Below, piece after piece: positions 6,500 through 14,143 of a stretch of DNA of 14,143 nt. The notes under the pieces are model-generated. The model saw nothing but the letters and a program-made list of their open reading frames with translations. It had not been told where the DNA came from and did not search any database. Positions within the stretch are counted from its first letter, which is position 1, and each line of letters opens with the position of its first letter. The position numbers and the translations under genes were made by a program. Source of the DNA: Nitrospira_G sp035457545 (lineage in GTDB: Bacteria; Nitrospirota; Nitrospiria; Nitrospirales; Nitrospiraceae); assembly GCA_035457545.1 (NCBI GenBank), contig DATIBM010000372.1, positions 1 to 14,143 on the forward strand. The letters are read 5' to 3'.

Positions 6500-8692
6500 T
6501 CAGACCCGATACTCGCCGGAGGTTCGCGCGGCCTGCTGAAGCTCGTCGGCTCGAGCACAGCCCCGGGCTTTGATGTTGCGGTACATCGCCAGCGCCCAGA
6601 AGGGAAAATACTGGCAGTACCAGTGGTAGCGCAGATAGAAGACGCGCGGGAAGCCGGTGCCGGTATGGCGGACCTCCTCCCACGACCCGTCTTTCGATTG
6701 ATGGCGAACCAAGTAATTGATCCCCCGCACGACGCTGAACGACTCCGCTTCTCCGGCGCAGAGCAGGGCCAGCAGGGCCCAGGCGGTCTGCGAAGGGGTG
6801 CTGTCTCCCCGGCCATGGTGCGCGCCGTCGGCATAGGAAAGGCAGGACTCGCCCCACCCGCCGTCGGGATTCTGGTGAGTTTCGAGCCAAGCCACGGCCC
6901 GACGGACGTACGGCAGCGACAGGTCCTCCCCGATCGCCTTCAATCCGGCGAGCACGGACCAGGTTCCATAGATGTAGTTCACGCCCCAGCGGCCGTACCA
7001 ACTGCCGTCCGGCTCCTGCTCCCGCTTGAGAAATCGCAGCGCCGGCGCCACAGCCGGGTGGGATTGGTCGTACCCAAGCGCCCCGAGCATCTCAAGACAA
7101 CGGCCGGTGAGGTCCGCCGTGCTGGGATCGAGCAACGCCCGGTGGTCGGCAAAGGGAATGTAATTGAATACCATGCGATTATTGTCTTTGTCGTAGGCTC
7201 CCCATCCGCCGTCCGACCCCTGCATGGCCATGACCCATCGGAATCCCCGCTCGATGGCGGCGCGCTTGGCCTCTTCGTTCGCGCCCTTGGCCTTGGCCAG
7301 CGCCATAAGGACCACCGCCGAATCGTCCACGTCCGGATAGTGCTCATTTTCAAATTGAAAATACCAGCCGCCGGGCTTGGCGTGAGGCGCGGACACCTGC
7401 CAATCTCCGACGGTGCGCGCCTGCTTGGCCAGCAGCCAGTTCGTCGCCTTGACCATCGCGGGATGATCCGGCGCAATCCCGGCCTCGACCAGCGCATTCA
7501 TCAACAGGGACGTGTCCCAGATCGGGGAGAAGCAGGGCTGAAGGTGCAGTGTGTCCACCGGCTGTCCCTGGTCGAAGGCGGTGCCGTGGACTTCCAGCTC
7601 TTCGATTTCCTTCAACGCCTTCACGACCAGCGGATGGTGCACGTCATACCCCAAGCAGCGGAGGGCGAAAATGGAATTGGCCATGGCCGGATAGATGGCG
7701 CCCAACCCGCCCGTCCCGTTGAGCCGCTCCAGCATCCACTTCGCCGCGCGCTCCAGCCCATACTTGCGGACCGATTCGACCGGACGCCCGTCGTACCATT
7801 TCAACAACCCGTCCAACGTGATAAAGACGTTCCGCCACGTGAACCACCGGGCATCCTTCTTAAAGGGCGGGAACTGGCTGAAATCGAGCTGGTCTTTCGG
7901 CGTGACGTAGAGTTCGTCGATGCCCTGCTCTTTGGGAATCCGGCAGAGGGGCCGATGGGCGAACACGATCAGGAGCGGGATCAGCACCGCCCGGGACCAA
8001 TAGGAGATGGCATAGATGCTGAAATAAAAGTCCTTGGGCAGCAGCATGATCTCCGGCGGCATGCTGGGGACGCCCCGCCAGTCGTATTGCCCGAACAGGG
8101 CCAGGGTGATCTTCGTGAACACGTTGGCCGAGACGACTCCGCCCATGGCCAGAATCCGCTCCCTCGCCTTGACCATAAAGGGTTCGGACGCCGACACTCC
8201 GGCCAATTTCAACGCGAAATAGGCCTTCACGGAGGCGCTGATCTCGGCCGGCCCGCCGTAGTAGATGGCCCAGCCTCCGTCGGCCAACTGACTGTGTTTG
8301 AGATAGCTCACGACCTTGCGCTCGCGCTCGGGGTCCGACAGCCCGAGAAACCGCCGCAACATCACGTACTCGGAGATCAGGGTTGCATCCGCCTCCAGTT
8401 CCGCGACCCAGAAGCCCTCGCGGGGATCTTGCCGGGACAGCAACCACGCCTGACTCCGGCGCAACGCCTCATCAATGGAATCGGGCTGGCTGAGGGCCGC
8501 GCCGGTCGCTCGGCGGGGATGGGTTTCCGTGGCGGCGCCCAGACGCTCGTTCCTGGCGATCAGGCGGAGCAGGGGCAGGCGAGGCCGGGCCGACCCGGTC
8601 CGCAAGCGAGCGGGCATGGCGCCGAGCAAGCTCCCCGACAAGCGGGAAAACAAGTTCTTCAACTTCGTGATTTCAGTCGTACCGGGCGTCAT
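6500..8692 (-). CDS. shc: Squalene-hopene cyclase
   Basis: 730 residues. SHC cyclises squalene to the pentacyclic hopene/hopanol on the inner membrane. The acid motif DVDD is at 454-457, with D456 matching the proton-donating D376 of the Alicyclobacillus enzyme. Around it, SPIWDT puts W392 at the place of W312, F445 matches F365 and Y500 in GGWGAYD matches Y420, all at a constant offset of 80. Several QW repeats are seen, for example QEPDGSWYGRWGVNY, GGWGESCLSYAD and QSKDGSWEE. The catalytic set appears complete. About 70 residues precede the usual start of the family: a basic, partly amphipathic stretch rich in Arg, Leu and Pro. The ATG at 8692 has AAGGGGG about 12 bases upstream; an in-frame Met at residue 26 is an alternative. 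First gene of the unit, also called hpnF. Confidence 0.96.
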   Translation of the reverse strand: MTPGTTEITKLKNLFSRLSGSLLGAMPARLRTGSARPRLPLLRLIARNERLGAATETHPRRATGAALSQPDSIDEALRRSQAWLLSRQDPREGFWVAELEADATLISEYVMLRRFLGLSDPERERKVVSYLKHSQLADGGWAIYYGGPAEISASVKAYFALKLAGVSASEPFMVKARERILAMGGVVSANVFTKITLALFGQYDWRGVPSMPPEIMLLPKDFYFSIYAISYWSRAVLIPLLIVFAHRPLCRIPKEQGIDELYVTPKDQLDFSQFPPFKKDARWFTWRNVFITLDGLLKWYDGRPVESVRKYGLERAAKWMLERLNGTGGLGAIYPAMANSIFALRCLGYDVHHPLVVKALKEIEELEVHGTAFDQGQPVDTLHLQPCFSPIWDTSLLMNALVEAGIAPDHPAMVKATNWLLAKQARTVGDWQVSAPHAKPGGWYFQFENEHYPDVDDSAVVLMALAKAKGANEEAKRAAIERGFRWVMAMQGSDGGWGAYDKDNNRMVFNYIPFADHRALLDPSTADLTGRCLEMLGALGYDQSHPAVAPALRFLKREQEPDGSWYGRWGVNYIYGTWSVLAGLKAIGEDLSLPYVRRAVAWLETHQNPDGGWGESCLSYADGAHHGRGDSTPSQTAWALLALLCAGEAESFSVVRGINYLVRHQSKDGSWEEVRHTGTGFPRVFYLRYHWYCQYFPFWALAMYRNIKARGCARADELQQAARTSGEYRV

Positions 8693-8774
8693 TGACCAGA
8701 ATAGCCCCCTTGCGCCTCGAAGGCTTCCATGGAATCACCCTCTGCCTGGCGGTGGGATGAAGGAAAGCTCCGAA

Positions 8775-8814
8775 ATTATAAGGGCATATAAACAAACGGC
8801 CCCCGTCAAGTCAA
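8775..8814 (-). promoter_or_regulatory. Candidate sigma70-type promoter for shc and the mla genes
   Basis: On the minus strand TTGACT (8814-8809) is followed after 18 bases by TATATG (8790-8785). A perfect TATAAT (8780-8775) lies just downstream but lacks a good -35 at 17 bases. Either would give a leader of roughly 75-90 bases before the shc ATG. The AT-rich patch stands out in the 185-bp spacer between smc and shc. Confidence 0.5.
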
Positions 8815-8877
8815 GGGAGAAGGCAATCCCCAGCCCCGGCGGCAGGTGGCCGGACCGATCAAGAAGCATGTCGAAGG

Positions 8878-11800
8878 CTACGCAGGCTGCAAATCGGTCA
8901 AGCGAACCGAGACGAGCTTCGACACCCCCGGCTCTTCCATGGTCACGCCGAACAGCGAATCGGCGATGGACATGGTGCGTTTGTTATGGGTGATAACGAT
9001 GAACTGCGCGCTGGCCGCCAGTTCCCGCAAGACCCTGGTGAACCGGCCGATGTTCTCCTCGTCCAGCGGCGCGTCGATCTCGTCCAGAATGCAGAACGGC
9101 GTGGGACGGATCAGAAAGCTCGCGAACAAGAGTGCCATAGCGGTAAGGGTTTTTTCGCCGCCGGAGAGCATGGCGATGCTCTTCAACCGCTTGCCGGGCG
9201 GCTGTGCCACGATGTCGATGCCGGGCTCGGCCGGCCCATCGCTCTCGCCCTCCGCCTCCGGCTCTGGCTCGACGGACACGAGTTCGGCTCGCCCCCCCGG
9301 AAAAACCTTCTGAAACAATTCACCGAACTTTTCCTGCAATTGCGCAAAGGTTTCCTGGAACAGTTCTTTGGTCGTCCGGTTGATCCGTTGGATGATTTCC
9401 TTGAGCGACTTGATCGATTTCGTCAGGTCCTCTTCCTGGCTGGTCAGGAACTGATAGCGTTCTTCAAGCTGGCGATGCTCGTCAATCGCCGCCAGATTCA
9501 CGCCCCCGATCTTCGCGAGGCGATCGCGAATCTTCTGCAGCCGGTCCCGCAAGGTCTGGCGTTCCTCTTCACTGACCATCTGGGACTCGATTTCAGCCGG
9601 CGCGCCGTCGGCCTCCCGATCCGCGGGGACGGTTCTCGGCAACTCGACCTGATACGTTCCGGCGAGGGTTCCTTCGACCACCTCCAATTGCATCTGCACC
9701 TGAGCCCGTTTGACTTCGACCTCAAGCCGCCGCTGCCGGACGGACTCCATGCGCTCCCGAAGCTCGGCGACGGCCCGCTCCACATTCTTGAGCAGTTCCG
9801 CCCGCTGGGCCAGCGCCTCTTGGGCAGCGACCGACCGAGCCTGAATCTCATCCGCCCGCCGCCCCAACTCCTGACAGATTCCCTGGTGGCGATCCCGCTC
9901 GGACAGACTCACCTGCAAGGAGGCCTTCAATTCCTCCCGCGCCTGCGCCAACTGCTCAAGCCTCACCCCGCACGCTTCCAGATGCCGTTGGAGGCGCTCA
10001 CGGTCCGCGGCCATGTGCTCGCGGCGGGCCCGTAAGGCGCCGACGGCCAGCCTGGCCTCGGTGGCCCGCTCCTGTGTTCCTTCCATCTCCTGCTGCCACT
10101 GTTCCTGCCGCTGCCGTAACTCCGTCACCAGCCCGGCCATCTCATCACGCTGCGCCACGGCTTGCCGGCACTCCTGCTGCTTGGCGGCGATCTGGTCCGC
10201 CAGACTCTGCGCGTCAGTTTCCAACTCCCGCCGCTCCTCGCCGATCCGATCCATCCGCCCGGTCAGCTCAACCAGACTCTGCTCCGACCCGCTGTGGTCC
10301 TTCGAAAGCGCCACCGCCTTCAACTCGATCTCCCGGAGATCGACTTGGAGCGCCTGAGCCCTGTCCCGCAGTTGATTCAGGTGCTGATGCAGGCGCTCGC
10401 GCGTGGTCCGGAGCGTTTCGACGCCGGCAAGCAGCGTCGTCCGATGCTCCTCCAACTGCTGCACTTCGCGGCGCCGTTGAAGCACCCCTCCCGACACCTG
10501 GGCCGACCCGCCCGTGATCACCCCATAGGGCTCCAACACTTCGCCAGCCAGCGTCACCAACGTCGGGCCGGTGGGGCCGGTCCAGTCTCCCTGCTCCCAC
10601 AGCCGGAGGGCCTGGTCCACATCGCTCACGATCACGGCTCGCGCGAATAAGGAGGCCAGGGCCTGCTGAGAATCGCGCTGGACTTCGACGACGTCCGACG
10701 CTCGTCCAAGCACGCCAGGTTGGTCCGAAAGCGTCGACCACCACCCGGGCGCGTCAACCGGCTCGGCTTGTTTCTCCGAGCGGAAGCCGAGAGGCAGGAA
10801 GGAACCCCGTCCGAGATCCTTCTGCTTCAAGAAGGCGATCGCCTCGGACGCATGGCGCGGACTATCGACGAACCAGGCGCGCACCCGCTCGCCCAACAGC
10901 GCTTCAATGGCTCGGTCATAGCCGTTGGCCACGACCAGACATTCGGCGATCGCATCGCGAATCCCCTCGCAGGCACGCACGGAAGTCGTCGCCTCCTCGC
11001 CTTCGCGTCCGTAGCCCATTTCCTCCCGCACCACCGCCTGTAACGTCCGCAGCCGCGACTCGGTCGCCGCCAACTGTTCCAAATCACGCGCACGGCGCTG
11101 ATCCGCCGCCGCCAACTGTTCGCCTGCCTGCGTCAGCTCGCGCGCTGTCGCCTCCTGCTCGGAACGGATCGCCGCCTGCCGCTCTCCGGCGATCTGACGA
11201 TCTTTGCTCAGCAGGCTGAGTTGGTCGTGCAGGTGTTGCCGACGCTGGCTCAGTTCGTCCGCTTCTCGGGCGAGCCGGGCGGCTCGCTCCCTGTTTTCCT
11301 GGAAGCGGGCCTCCAACCGCGAGATCGTACTCTCTCCCGCCACCACCAGGGACGAGGCAACCAGCAGATTCTGGTTAGCCTGGCGTTGTTCCGCCTCCAG
11401 TTCCTCCTGGCACCCCCTCAGGTCTCTGAGTTGACCCTCCAACCGGTCCGCCTGGGACACCCGCTCCCCCAACTCGGCCTCCAGAATGGCCAACTGCTCC
11501 GCCAAGGCCTCCACCTCCCGCATGGCCTGGGCGCGATCCTCTTCGCATCGGGCGGAGTCGGCCACCGCCTGGGCCTGTTGTTGTTCGAGCAGTTGCGCCC
11601 GGTTCCGCTCGACCTCGACCTGGCCGAGGGCCTGCGCCCGTTGCGTCTCCACCGAAGCCAACTCCTGTTGGACCGTCTGGAGCAGCTCATGGTCCCGCTG
11701 CATGGCCAATTTCAGCTCCTCCGCCTCTGCATCAAGACGCCCATGCTCGGCCGATAACTTCGCCTCATGGTCGGCCAACTCCTGCGCCTCCAGGTCCACA

Positions 11801-12555
11801 GCTTCCCGGCTCGCTATCAGCTTTCGATAGTCGTCGGAGAGCAGGCGGATCTCGATCGTCCGCCCTTCCTTCTGGAGCGAATCGTAGGTGCGGGCCTGCT
11901 GAGCCTGCCGTTCGAGCCAATTGAGTTGCTTCTTGACCTCTCCGATGACGTCCCGCACCCGGACCAAGTTTTGTTGCGTGGCCTCGAGCTTGCGCAGTGC
12001 CTCGGCCTTTTGCTTCTTGTAGCGGACGATCCCGGCCGTCTCTTCGATCAGCTCTCGGCGGCCCTGCGGGCTGGCGTTGAGAATCTGATCGAGCTGGCCC
12101 TGGGCGATCACCGTATGGCCCTTGGTGCCGGCCCTCGTATCCAGCATCACCGACCGGACGTCTTTCAACCGGCAGAGCGTCTTGTTCAGCAGGTATTCGC
12201 TGTCGCCGTTGCGGAAGAGCCGGCGGGTGACCATGACCTCGGAATAGTCGCTGAGCAGGCTGGACGCATCGCCCATCCCCTGCAAATCGCCCGGTCGGAT
12301 GCCGGCGATGACCAGCGTGACCTCGGCCATCCCCATCGGCTTGCGGATTTCGGTGCCGTTGAAGATCACGTCCTCCATCCGTTCGCTGCGCAATGTCTTC
12401 GTGCTTTGCTCGCCCAGCACCCACAGAATGGCGTCCACCACGTTGCTCTTGCCGCTCCCGTTGGGGCCGACGACCGCCGTGACTCCCCGTGGAAACTCAA
12501 TCTTCGCCTCCGCGAAGGACTTGAACCCGACCATCTCCAGGGACTTCAGAAACAT
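8878..12555 (-). CDS. smc: Chromosome segregation protein SMC
   Basis: 1225 residues, full length. SMC dimers, normally with ScpA and ScpB, organise and separate the chromosome. N-terminal head: Walker A GPNGSGKSN (30-38), LGEQSTKTLRSERMEDVIFNG and the conserved QGQLDQIL...EETAGIVRYKKQKAEA region. Long coiled coils cover about 170-500 and 690-1050. The hinge, about 505-690, contains CEGIRDAIAECLVV and GYDRAIEALLGERVRAWFVD. C-terminal head: signature LSGGEK (from L1130) and Walker B with D1158-E1159, then the D-loop. The frame is open upstream to 12639, but the ATG at 12555 matches the family N-terminus (MFLKSLEMVGFKSF), has AGGAGG 9 bases ahead and lies downstream of the likely promoter, so the longer start is rejected. 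scpA and scpB are not in this window. A Glu-rich stretch near the end of the second coil is unremarkable. Confidence 0.97.
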   Translation of the reverse strand: MFLKSLEMVGFKSFAEAKIEFPRGVTAVVGPNGSGKSNVVDAILWVLGEQSTKTLRSERMEDVIFNGTEIRKPMGMAEVTLVIAGIRPGDLQGMGDASSLLSDYSEVMVTRRLFRNGDSEYLLNKTLCRLKDVRSVMLDTRAGTKGHTVIAQGQLDQILNASPQGRRELIEETAGIVRYKKQKAEALRKLEATQQNLVRVRDVIGEVKKQLNWLERQAQQARTYDSLQKEGRTIEIRLLSDDYRKLIASREAVDLEAQELADHEAKLSAEHGRLDAEAEELKLAMQRDHELLQTVQQELASVETQRAQALGQVEVERNRAQLLEQQQAQAVADSARCEEDRAQAMREVEALAEQLAILEAELGERVSQADRLEGQLRDLRGCQEELEAEQRQANQNLLVASSLVVAGESTISRLEARFQENRERAARLAREADELSQRRQHLHDQLSLLSKDRQIAGERQAAIRSEQEATARELTQAGEQLAAADQRRARDLEQLAATESRLRTLQAVVREEMGYGREGEEATTSVRACEGIRDAIAECLVVANGYDRAIEALLGERVRAWFVDSPRHASEAIAFLKQKDLGRGSFLPLGFRSEKQAEPVDAPGWWSTLSDQPGVLGRASDVVEVQRDSQQALASLFARAVIVSDVDQALRLWEQGDWTGPTGPTLVTLAGEVLEPYGVITGGSAQVSGGVLQRRREVQQLEEHRTTLLAGVETLRTTRERLHQHLNQLRDRAQALQVDLREIELKAVALSKDHSGSEQSLVELTGRMDRIGEERRELETDAQSLADQIAAKQQECRQAVAQRDEMAGLVTELRQRQEQWQQEMEGTQERATEARLAVGALRARREHMAADRERLQRHLEACGVRLEQLAQAREELKASLQVSLSERDRHQGICQELGRRADEIQARSVAAQEALAQRAELLKNVERAVAELRERMESVRQRRLEVEVKRAQVQMQLEVVEGTLAGTYQVELPRTVPADREADGAPAEIESQMVSEEERQTLRDRLQKIRDRLAKIGGVNLAAIDEHRQLEERYQFLTSQEEDLTKSIKSLKEIIQRINRTTKELFQETFAQLQEKFGELFQKVFPGGRAELVSVEPEPEAEGESDGPAEPGIDIVAQPPGKRLKSIAMLSGGEKTLTAMALLFASFLIRPTPFCILDEIDAPLDEENIGRFTRVLRELAASAQFIVITHNKRTMSIADSLFGVTMEEPGVSKLVSVRLTDLQPA

Positions 12556-12615
12556 GCGGGCCCCTCCTCTATGAAATGGATAACGGCAACCGAGGCAGGT
12601 ACGAACAATGAGCGG

Positions 12616-12644
12616 CTTGTAACACAGCCGATGCGACAAATCAA
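12616..12644 (-). promoter_or_regulatory. Candidate extended -10 promoter for smc
   Basis: Minus strand: TTGATT (12644-12639), 17-base spacer, TACAAG (12621-12616), preceded by TGT, giving an extended -10. Transcription would start near 12609, about 54 bases before the smc ATG. A perfect 10-bp palindrome, CCGTATACGG (12654-12663), sits just upstream of the -35 and could be a regulator site. The rest of the 254-bp spacer (12556-12809) shows no gene, tRNA or convincing terminator. Confidence 0.5.
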
Positions 12645-12809
12645 AGAAAAATACCGTATACGGGGGATTCGAAAACCATGGCCCACCAGATATAGGGCCG
12701 GTTGGACTGATGACCGGGCTAAGACAAACCTGTTAGCTGGTTCTTCAGGCTGGGGCCATGACCAGAAAAGGGCGTGAGTACGTGAGAGAACTGATTCAAG
12801 GCCGGGTGA

Positions 12810-13769
12810 TCAAGCCGATCCGCCGCGTCGGGCGCCGACCGGCTCGATGGACACGAGTTCGCGGGGCAGTTGGAACTCCACGTCCTCCTCGATCACGGTC
12901 AAGTCCTCCACCTCGGCGGGGCCGTATTGTTTGAGAAAATCCACGACCTCGCTGACCAGCACTTCGGGCGCCGAGGCGCCGGCCGTAATGCCGACCGCCT
13001 GGACGCCGTTCAACCATTCCGGGTTGATGTCCTGCCAGGAGTCGATGAGATAGGAGGTGATCCCGCAATCCTCCCCCAATTCCCTGAGCCGGTTGGAGTT
13101 GGAGCTGTTCGGCGACCCGATGACGAGGATGAGATCCACGAGCTTCGACAGGGCCTTGACCGCGTTCTGGCGATTTTGGGTCGCGTAGCAAATGTCTTCC
13201 TGGTGCGGGCCCTTGATGCCGGGAAATCGGCGGTTCAAGGCGGCCACGATATCCCGGCATTCATCGACGCTCAGGGTCGTCTGGGTGACATAGGACAGGT
13301 GCACGGAATTCCCCACCTGCAACCGCTCCACGTCGTCGACCGACGATACAAGGTGGAACTTGTCCGGGATCTGGCCGAGCGTCCCGATGACTTCCGGATG
13401 GCCGGCGTGCCCGATGAGGATCAGTTCGTAGCCCTGCGTATAGTCCCGGTTGACCTCGTTATGGACCTTGATCACGAGCGGGCAAGTGGCGTCAATGACC
13501 TTCAACCCGCGCCGGTTCGCTTCCCGCCAGACTTCCTTGGCCACGCCGTGCGCGCTGAAGATGACGATCGCCTCGTCGGGCACTTCATTCAGCTCCTCCA
13601 CGAACACCGCGCCCTTTTGCCGCAGCGAGTTGACGACATGACGGCTGTGGACGATCTCATGGCGGACGTAGATGGGCGCCCCATATTTCTTCAACGTCAA
13701 ATCCACGATGTCGATCGCGCGATCGACGCCGGCGCAAAAGCCGCGCGGGTTGGCCAGATAAATCTTCAT
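12810..13769 (-). CDS. ispH: 4-hydroxy-3-methylbut-2-enyl diphosphate reductase
   Basis: 319 residues from the chosen start. IspH is the last enzyme of the MEP pathway, reducing HMBPP to IPP and DMAPP with a 4Fe-4S cluster. The three cluster cysteines are C12 (in GFCAG), C96 (DATCP) and C194 (EDICYATQ). Active-site residues match the family: H41, H74 (SAHG), H124 and E126 (GHAGHPE), and the GSPNSSNSNRL loop (218-228). The frame stays open to 13844, but the ATG at 13769 gives the classic MKIYLANPRGFCAG start, has AAGGAG 9 bases ahead and lies downstream of the candidate promoter. It appears to be a single-gene unit: smc follows after 254 bases with its own promoter. Its products feed squalene and hence hopanoid synthesis, but that link is metabolic only. 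Confidence 0.97.
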   Translation of the reverse strand: MKIYLANPRGFCAGVDRAIDIVDLTLKKYGAPIYVRHEIVHSRHVVNSLRQKGAVFVEELNEVPDEAIVIFSAHGVAKEVWREANRRGLKVIDATCPLVIKVHNEVNRDYTQGYELILIGHAGHPEVIGTLGQIPDKFHLVSSVDDVERLQVGNSVHLSYVTQTTLSVDECRDIVAALNRRFPGIKGPHQEDICYATQNRQNAVKALSKLVDLILVIGSPNSSNSNRLRELGEDCGITSYLIDSWQDINPEWLNGVQAVGITAGASAPEVLVSEVVDFLKQYGPAEVEDLTVIEEDVEFQLPRELVSIEPVGARRGGSA

Positions 13770-13842
13770 AAGGCTTATCTCCTTCGGGCCGGAACCGATG
13801 CCGGGCATCACGCCCTCCTCTTCTTCCGGGACGCCAGGGCTC

Positions 13843-13872
13843 ACGATACGCCAGATCTCACGGAGGCGTCAA
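13843..13872 (-). promoter_or_regulatory. Candidate sigma70-type promoter for ispH
   Basis: Minus strand: TTGACG (13872-13867), 18-base spacer, TATCGT (13848-13843). Transcription would start near 13836 and leave a leader of about 65 bases. A short inverted repeat, GTCAA-CCGAA-TTGAC (13868-13882), overlaps the -35 and might be an operator or chance. Confidence 0.4.
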
Positions 13873-13910
13873 CCGAATTGACGGCTGCCCGACGCTCCAG
13901 CCGTACGACT

Positions 13911-13959
13911 CCCCATTCCTCATTTCTCATTTCTTATTTCTTATTGTTCACTCCTCATG
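13911..13959. repeat. Seven-unit heptanucleotide tandem repeat
   Basis: Plus-strand units in exact 7-base register: CCCCATT, CCTCATT, TCTCATT, TCTTATT, TCTTATT, GTTCACT, CCTCATG. The centre is nearly identical and the ends are degenerate, as in short tandemly repeated repetitive (STRR) sequences. It lies between ispH and an insertion sequence, in a stretch with no gene. Confidence 0.7.
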
Positions 13960-14004
13960 GCCACTGGCTCCCCGCGCGACCACCCCGACAGCCCCGGAGG
14001 AACC

Positions 14005-14143
14005 TGTAATCCCAAAATGATAATGTCCGCTTTCGCCAAGATAGAAATGTCCTCTTCATCGGTAGACTGCCGGCTTGTATCAGGAGGGCCGGATGGTCGG
14101 AGAGGACAGAGTGATCATGAGGGGGAAGGAACTGCGGCGGGTA
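14005..14143 (+). mobile_element. Left end of an insertion sequence, probably ISNCY (IS1202-like), cut by the window
   Basis: The non-coding lead contains two copies of AATGTCC (14022-14028 and 14046-14052) within GATAATGTCC and GATAGAAATGTCC, 24 bases apart, as expected for transposase-binding subterminal repeats. They precede a well-positioned ribosome-binding site and a plus-strand gene, opposite to every other gene here. The exact left boundary is uncertain; I took the TGTA at 14005. The other end lies outside the window, so the terminal repeat cannot be checked. Confidence 0.5.
14093..14143 (+). CDS. Transposase, N-terminal fragment (truncated by window end)
   Basis: Only 17 codons are present: MVGEDRVIMRGKELRRV. 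AGGAGG at 14082-14087 sits 5 bases before the ATG, a strong start signal; a second ATG at 14117 is possible. The I-M-R-x-K-E-L-R-R pattern recalls the beginning of ISNCY/IS1202-type transposases, which continue into a helix-turn-helix. With so few residues the family call rests mainly on this pattern and the upstream repeats. Confidence 0.5.
   Translation, partial: MVGEDRVIMRGKELRRV

Noticed and set aside
6401..8695. A 764-codon open frame on the plus strand covering all of shc
   Set aside because: It is antisense to a clear squalene-hopene cyclase with complete catalytic motifs. Long antisense frames are common opposite GC-rich genes, and its translation resembles no family I know.
8822..8877. 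Rho-independent terminator after smc
   Set aside because: A weak CCGGC/GCCGG pairing occurs but is not followed by a T-run on the minus strand.
12556..12639. Longer smc start (28 extra residues)
   Set aside because: The extension has no family similarity, the ATG at 12555 has a good ribosome-binding site, and the longer start would lie upstream of the likely transcription start.
12680..12780. Possible tRNA or small structured RNA in the ispH-smc spacer
   Set aside because: Short pairings such as GCTAA/TTAGC and a CCAG end drew attention, but no cloverleaf with proper D, anticodon and T arms can be made and no GGTTCRA T-loop is present.
13770..13844. Longer ispH start at a GTG (25 extra residues)
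   Set aside because: AAGGAG precedes the ATG at 13769, the family N-terminus starts there, and the GTG falls inside the candidate -10 element.
13911..13959. CRISPR-like repeat
   Set aside because: The units are contiguous 7-mers without spacers and no cas gene is nearby.
12870..14009. A 379-codon plus-strand frame opposite ispH
   Set aside because: ispH on the minus strand has all cluster cysteines and active-site residues; the plus frame is a shadow running on into the heptamer tract.

Overview
The window is GC-rich, bacterial and Gram-negative in character: outer-membrane beta-barrels, an Mla lipid transporter, the MEP-pathway enzyme IspH, and bacterial SMC. Hopanoid synthesis genes beside outer-membrane lipid transport genes, and the look of the proteins, suggest Nitrospirota (Nitrospira-like). 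That assignment is inference from gene content, not a proven taxonomy. Every confident gene except one partial transposase gene at the right edge lies on the minus strand, so transcription runs from high to low coordinates.

Right edge (about 13770-14143): ispH upstream DNA with a candidate promoter, a tract of seven degenerate 7-bp units, and the first ~140 bp of an insertion sequence with the start of a plus-strand transposase gene cut by the window end. Next come ispH (12810-13769) and a 254-bp spacer with a candidate smc promoter and a 10-bp palindrome. smc follows (8878-12555, full length, ABC head halves and hinge intact), then a 185-bp spacer with a candidate promoter reading into shc.

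Main block (168-8692): eight co-directional genes, mostly separated by 10-55 bp. They are shc (squalene-hopene cyclase), hpnG (hopanoid-associated nucleoside phosphorylase/nucleosidase), mlaE, mlaF, mlaD, mlaC, a POTRA-less Omp85-type beta-barrel and a BON-DUF1207 outer-membrane protein. This reads as one synthesis-to-outer-membrane unit: SHC makes the hopane skeleton, HpnG trims the adenosyl-hopane side chain, and MlaEF with MlaD and MlaC move a lipid between inner membrane and periplasm. Two barrels sit at the outer-membrane end. A role in hopanoid trafficking is a hypothesis from gene order.

Between mlaC and the Omp85-like gene lies a ~302-bp element with 15-bp perfect terminal inverted repeats and 4-bp YTAR-type flanks. 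It starts next to the mlaC stop codon and ends nine bases before the barrel gene's ATG. It looks like a MITE or other non-autonomous element inserted into a formerly tight operon junction. Positions 1-167 hold no recognisable gene, only a Shine-Dalgarno-like site at the very edge pointing out of the window. No rRNA, tRNA or CRISPR was found.
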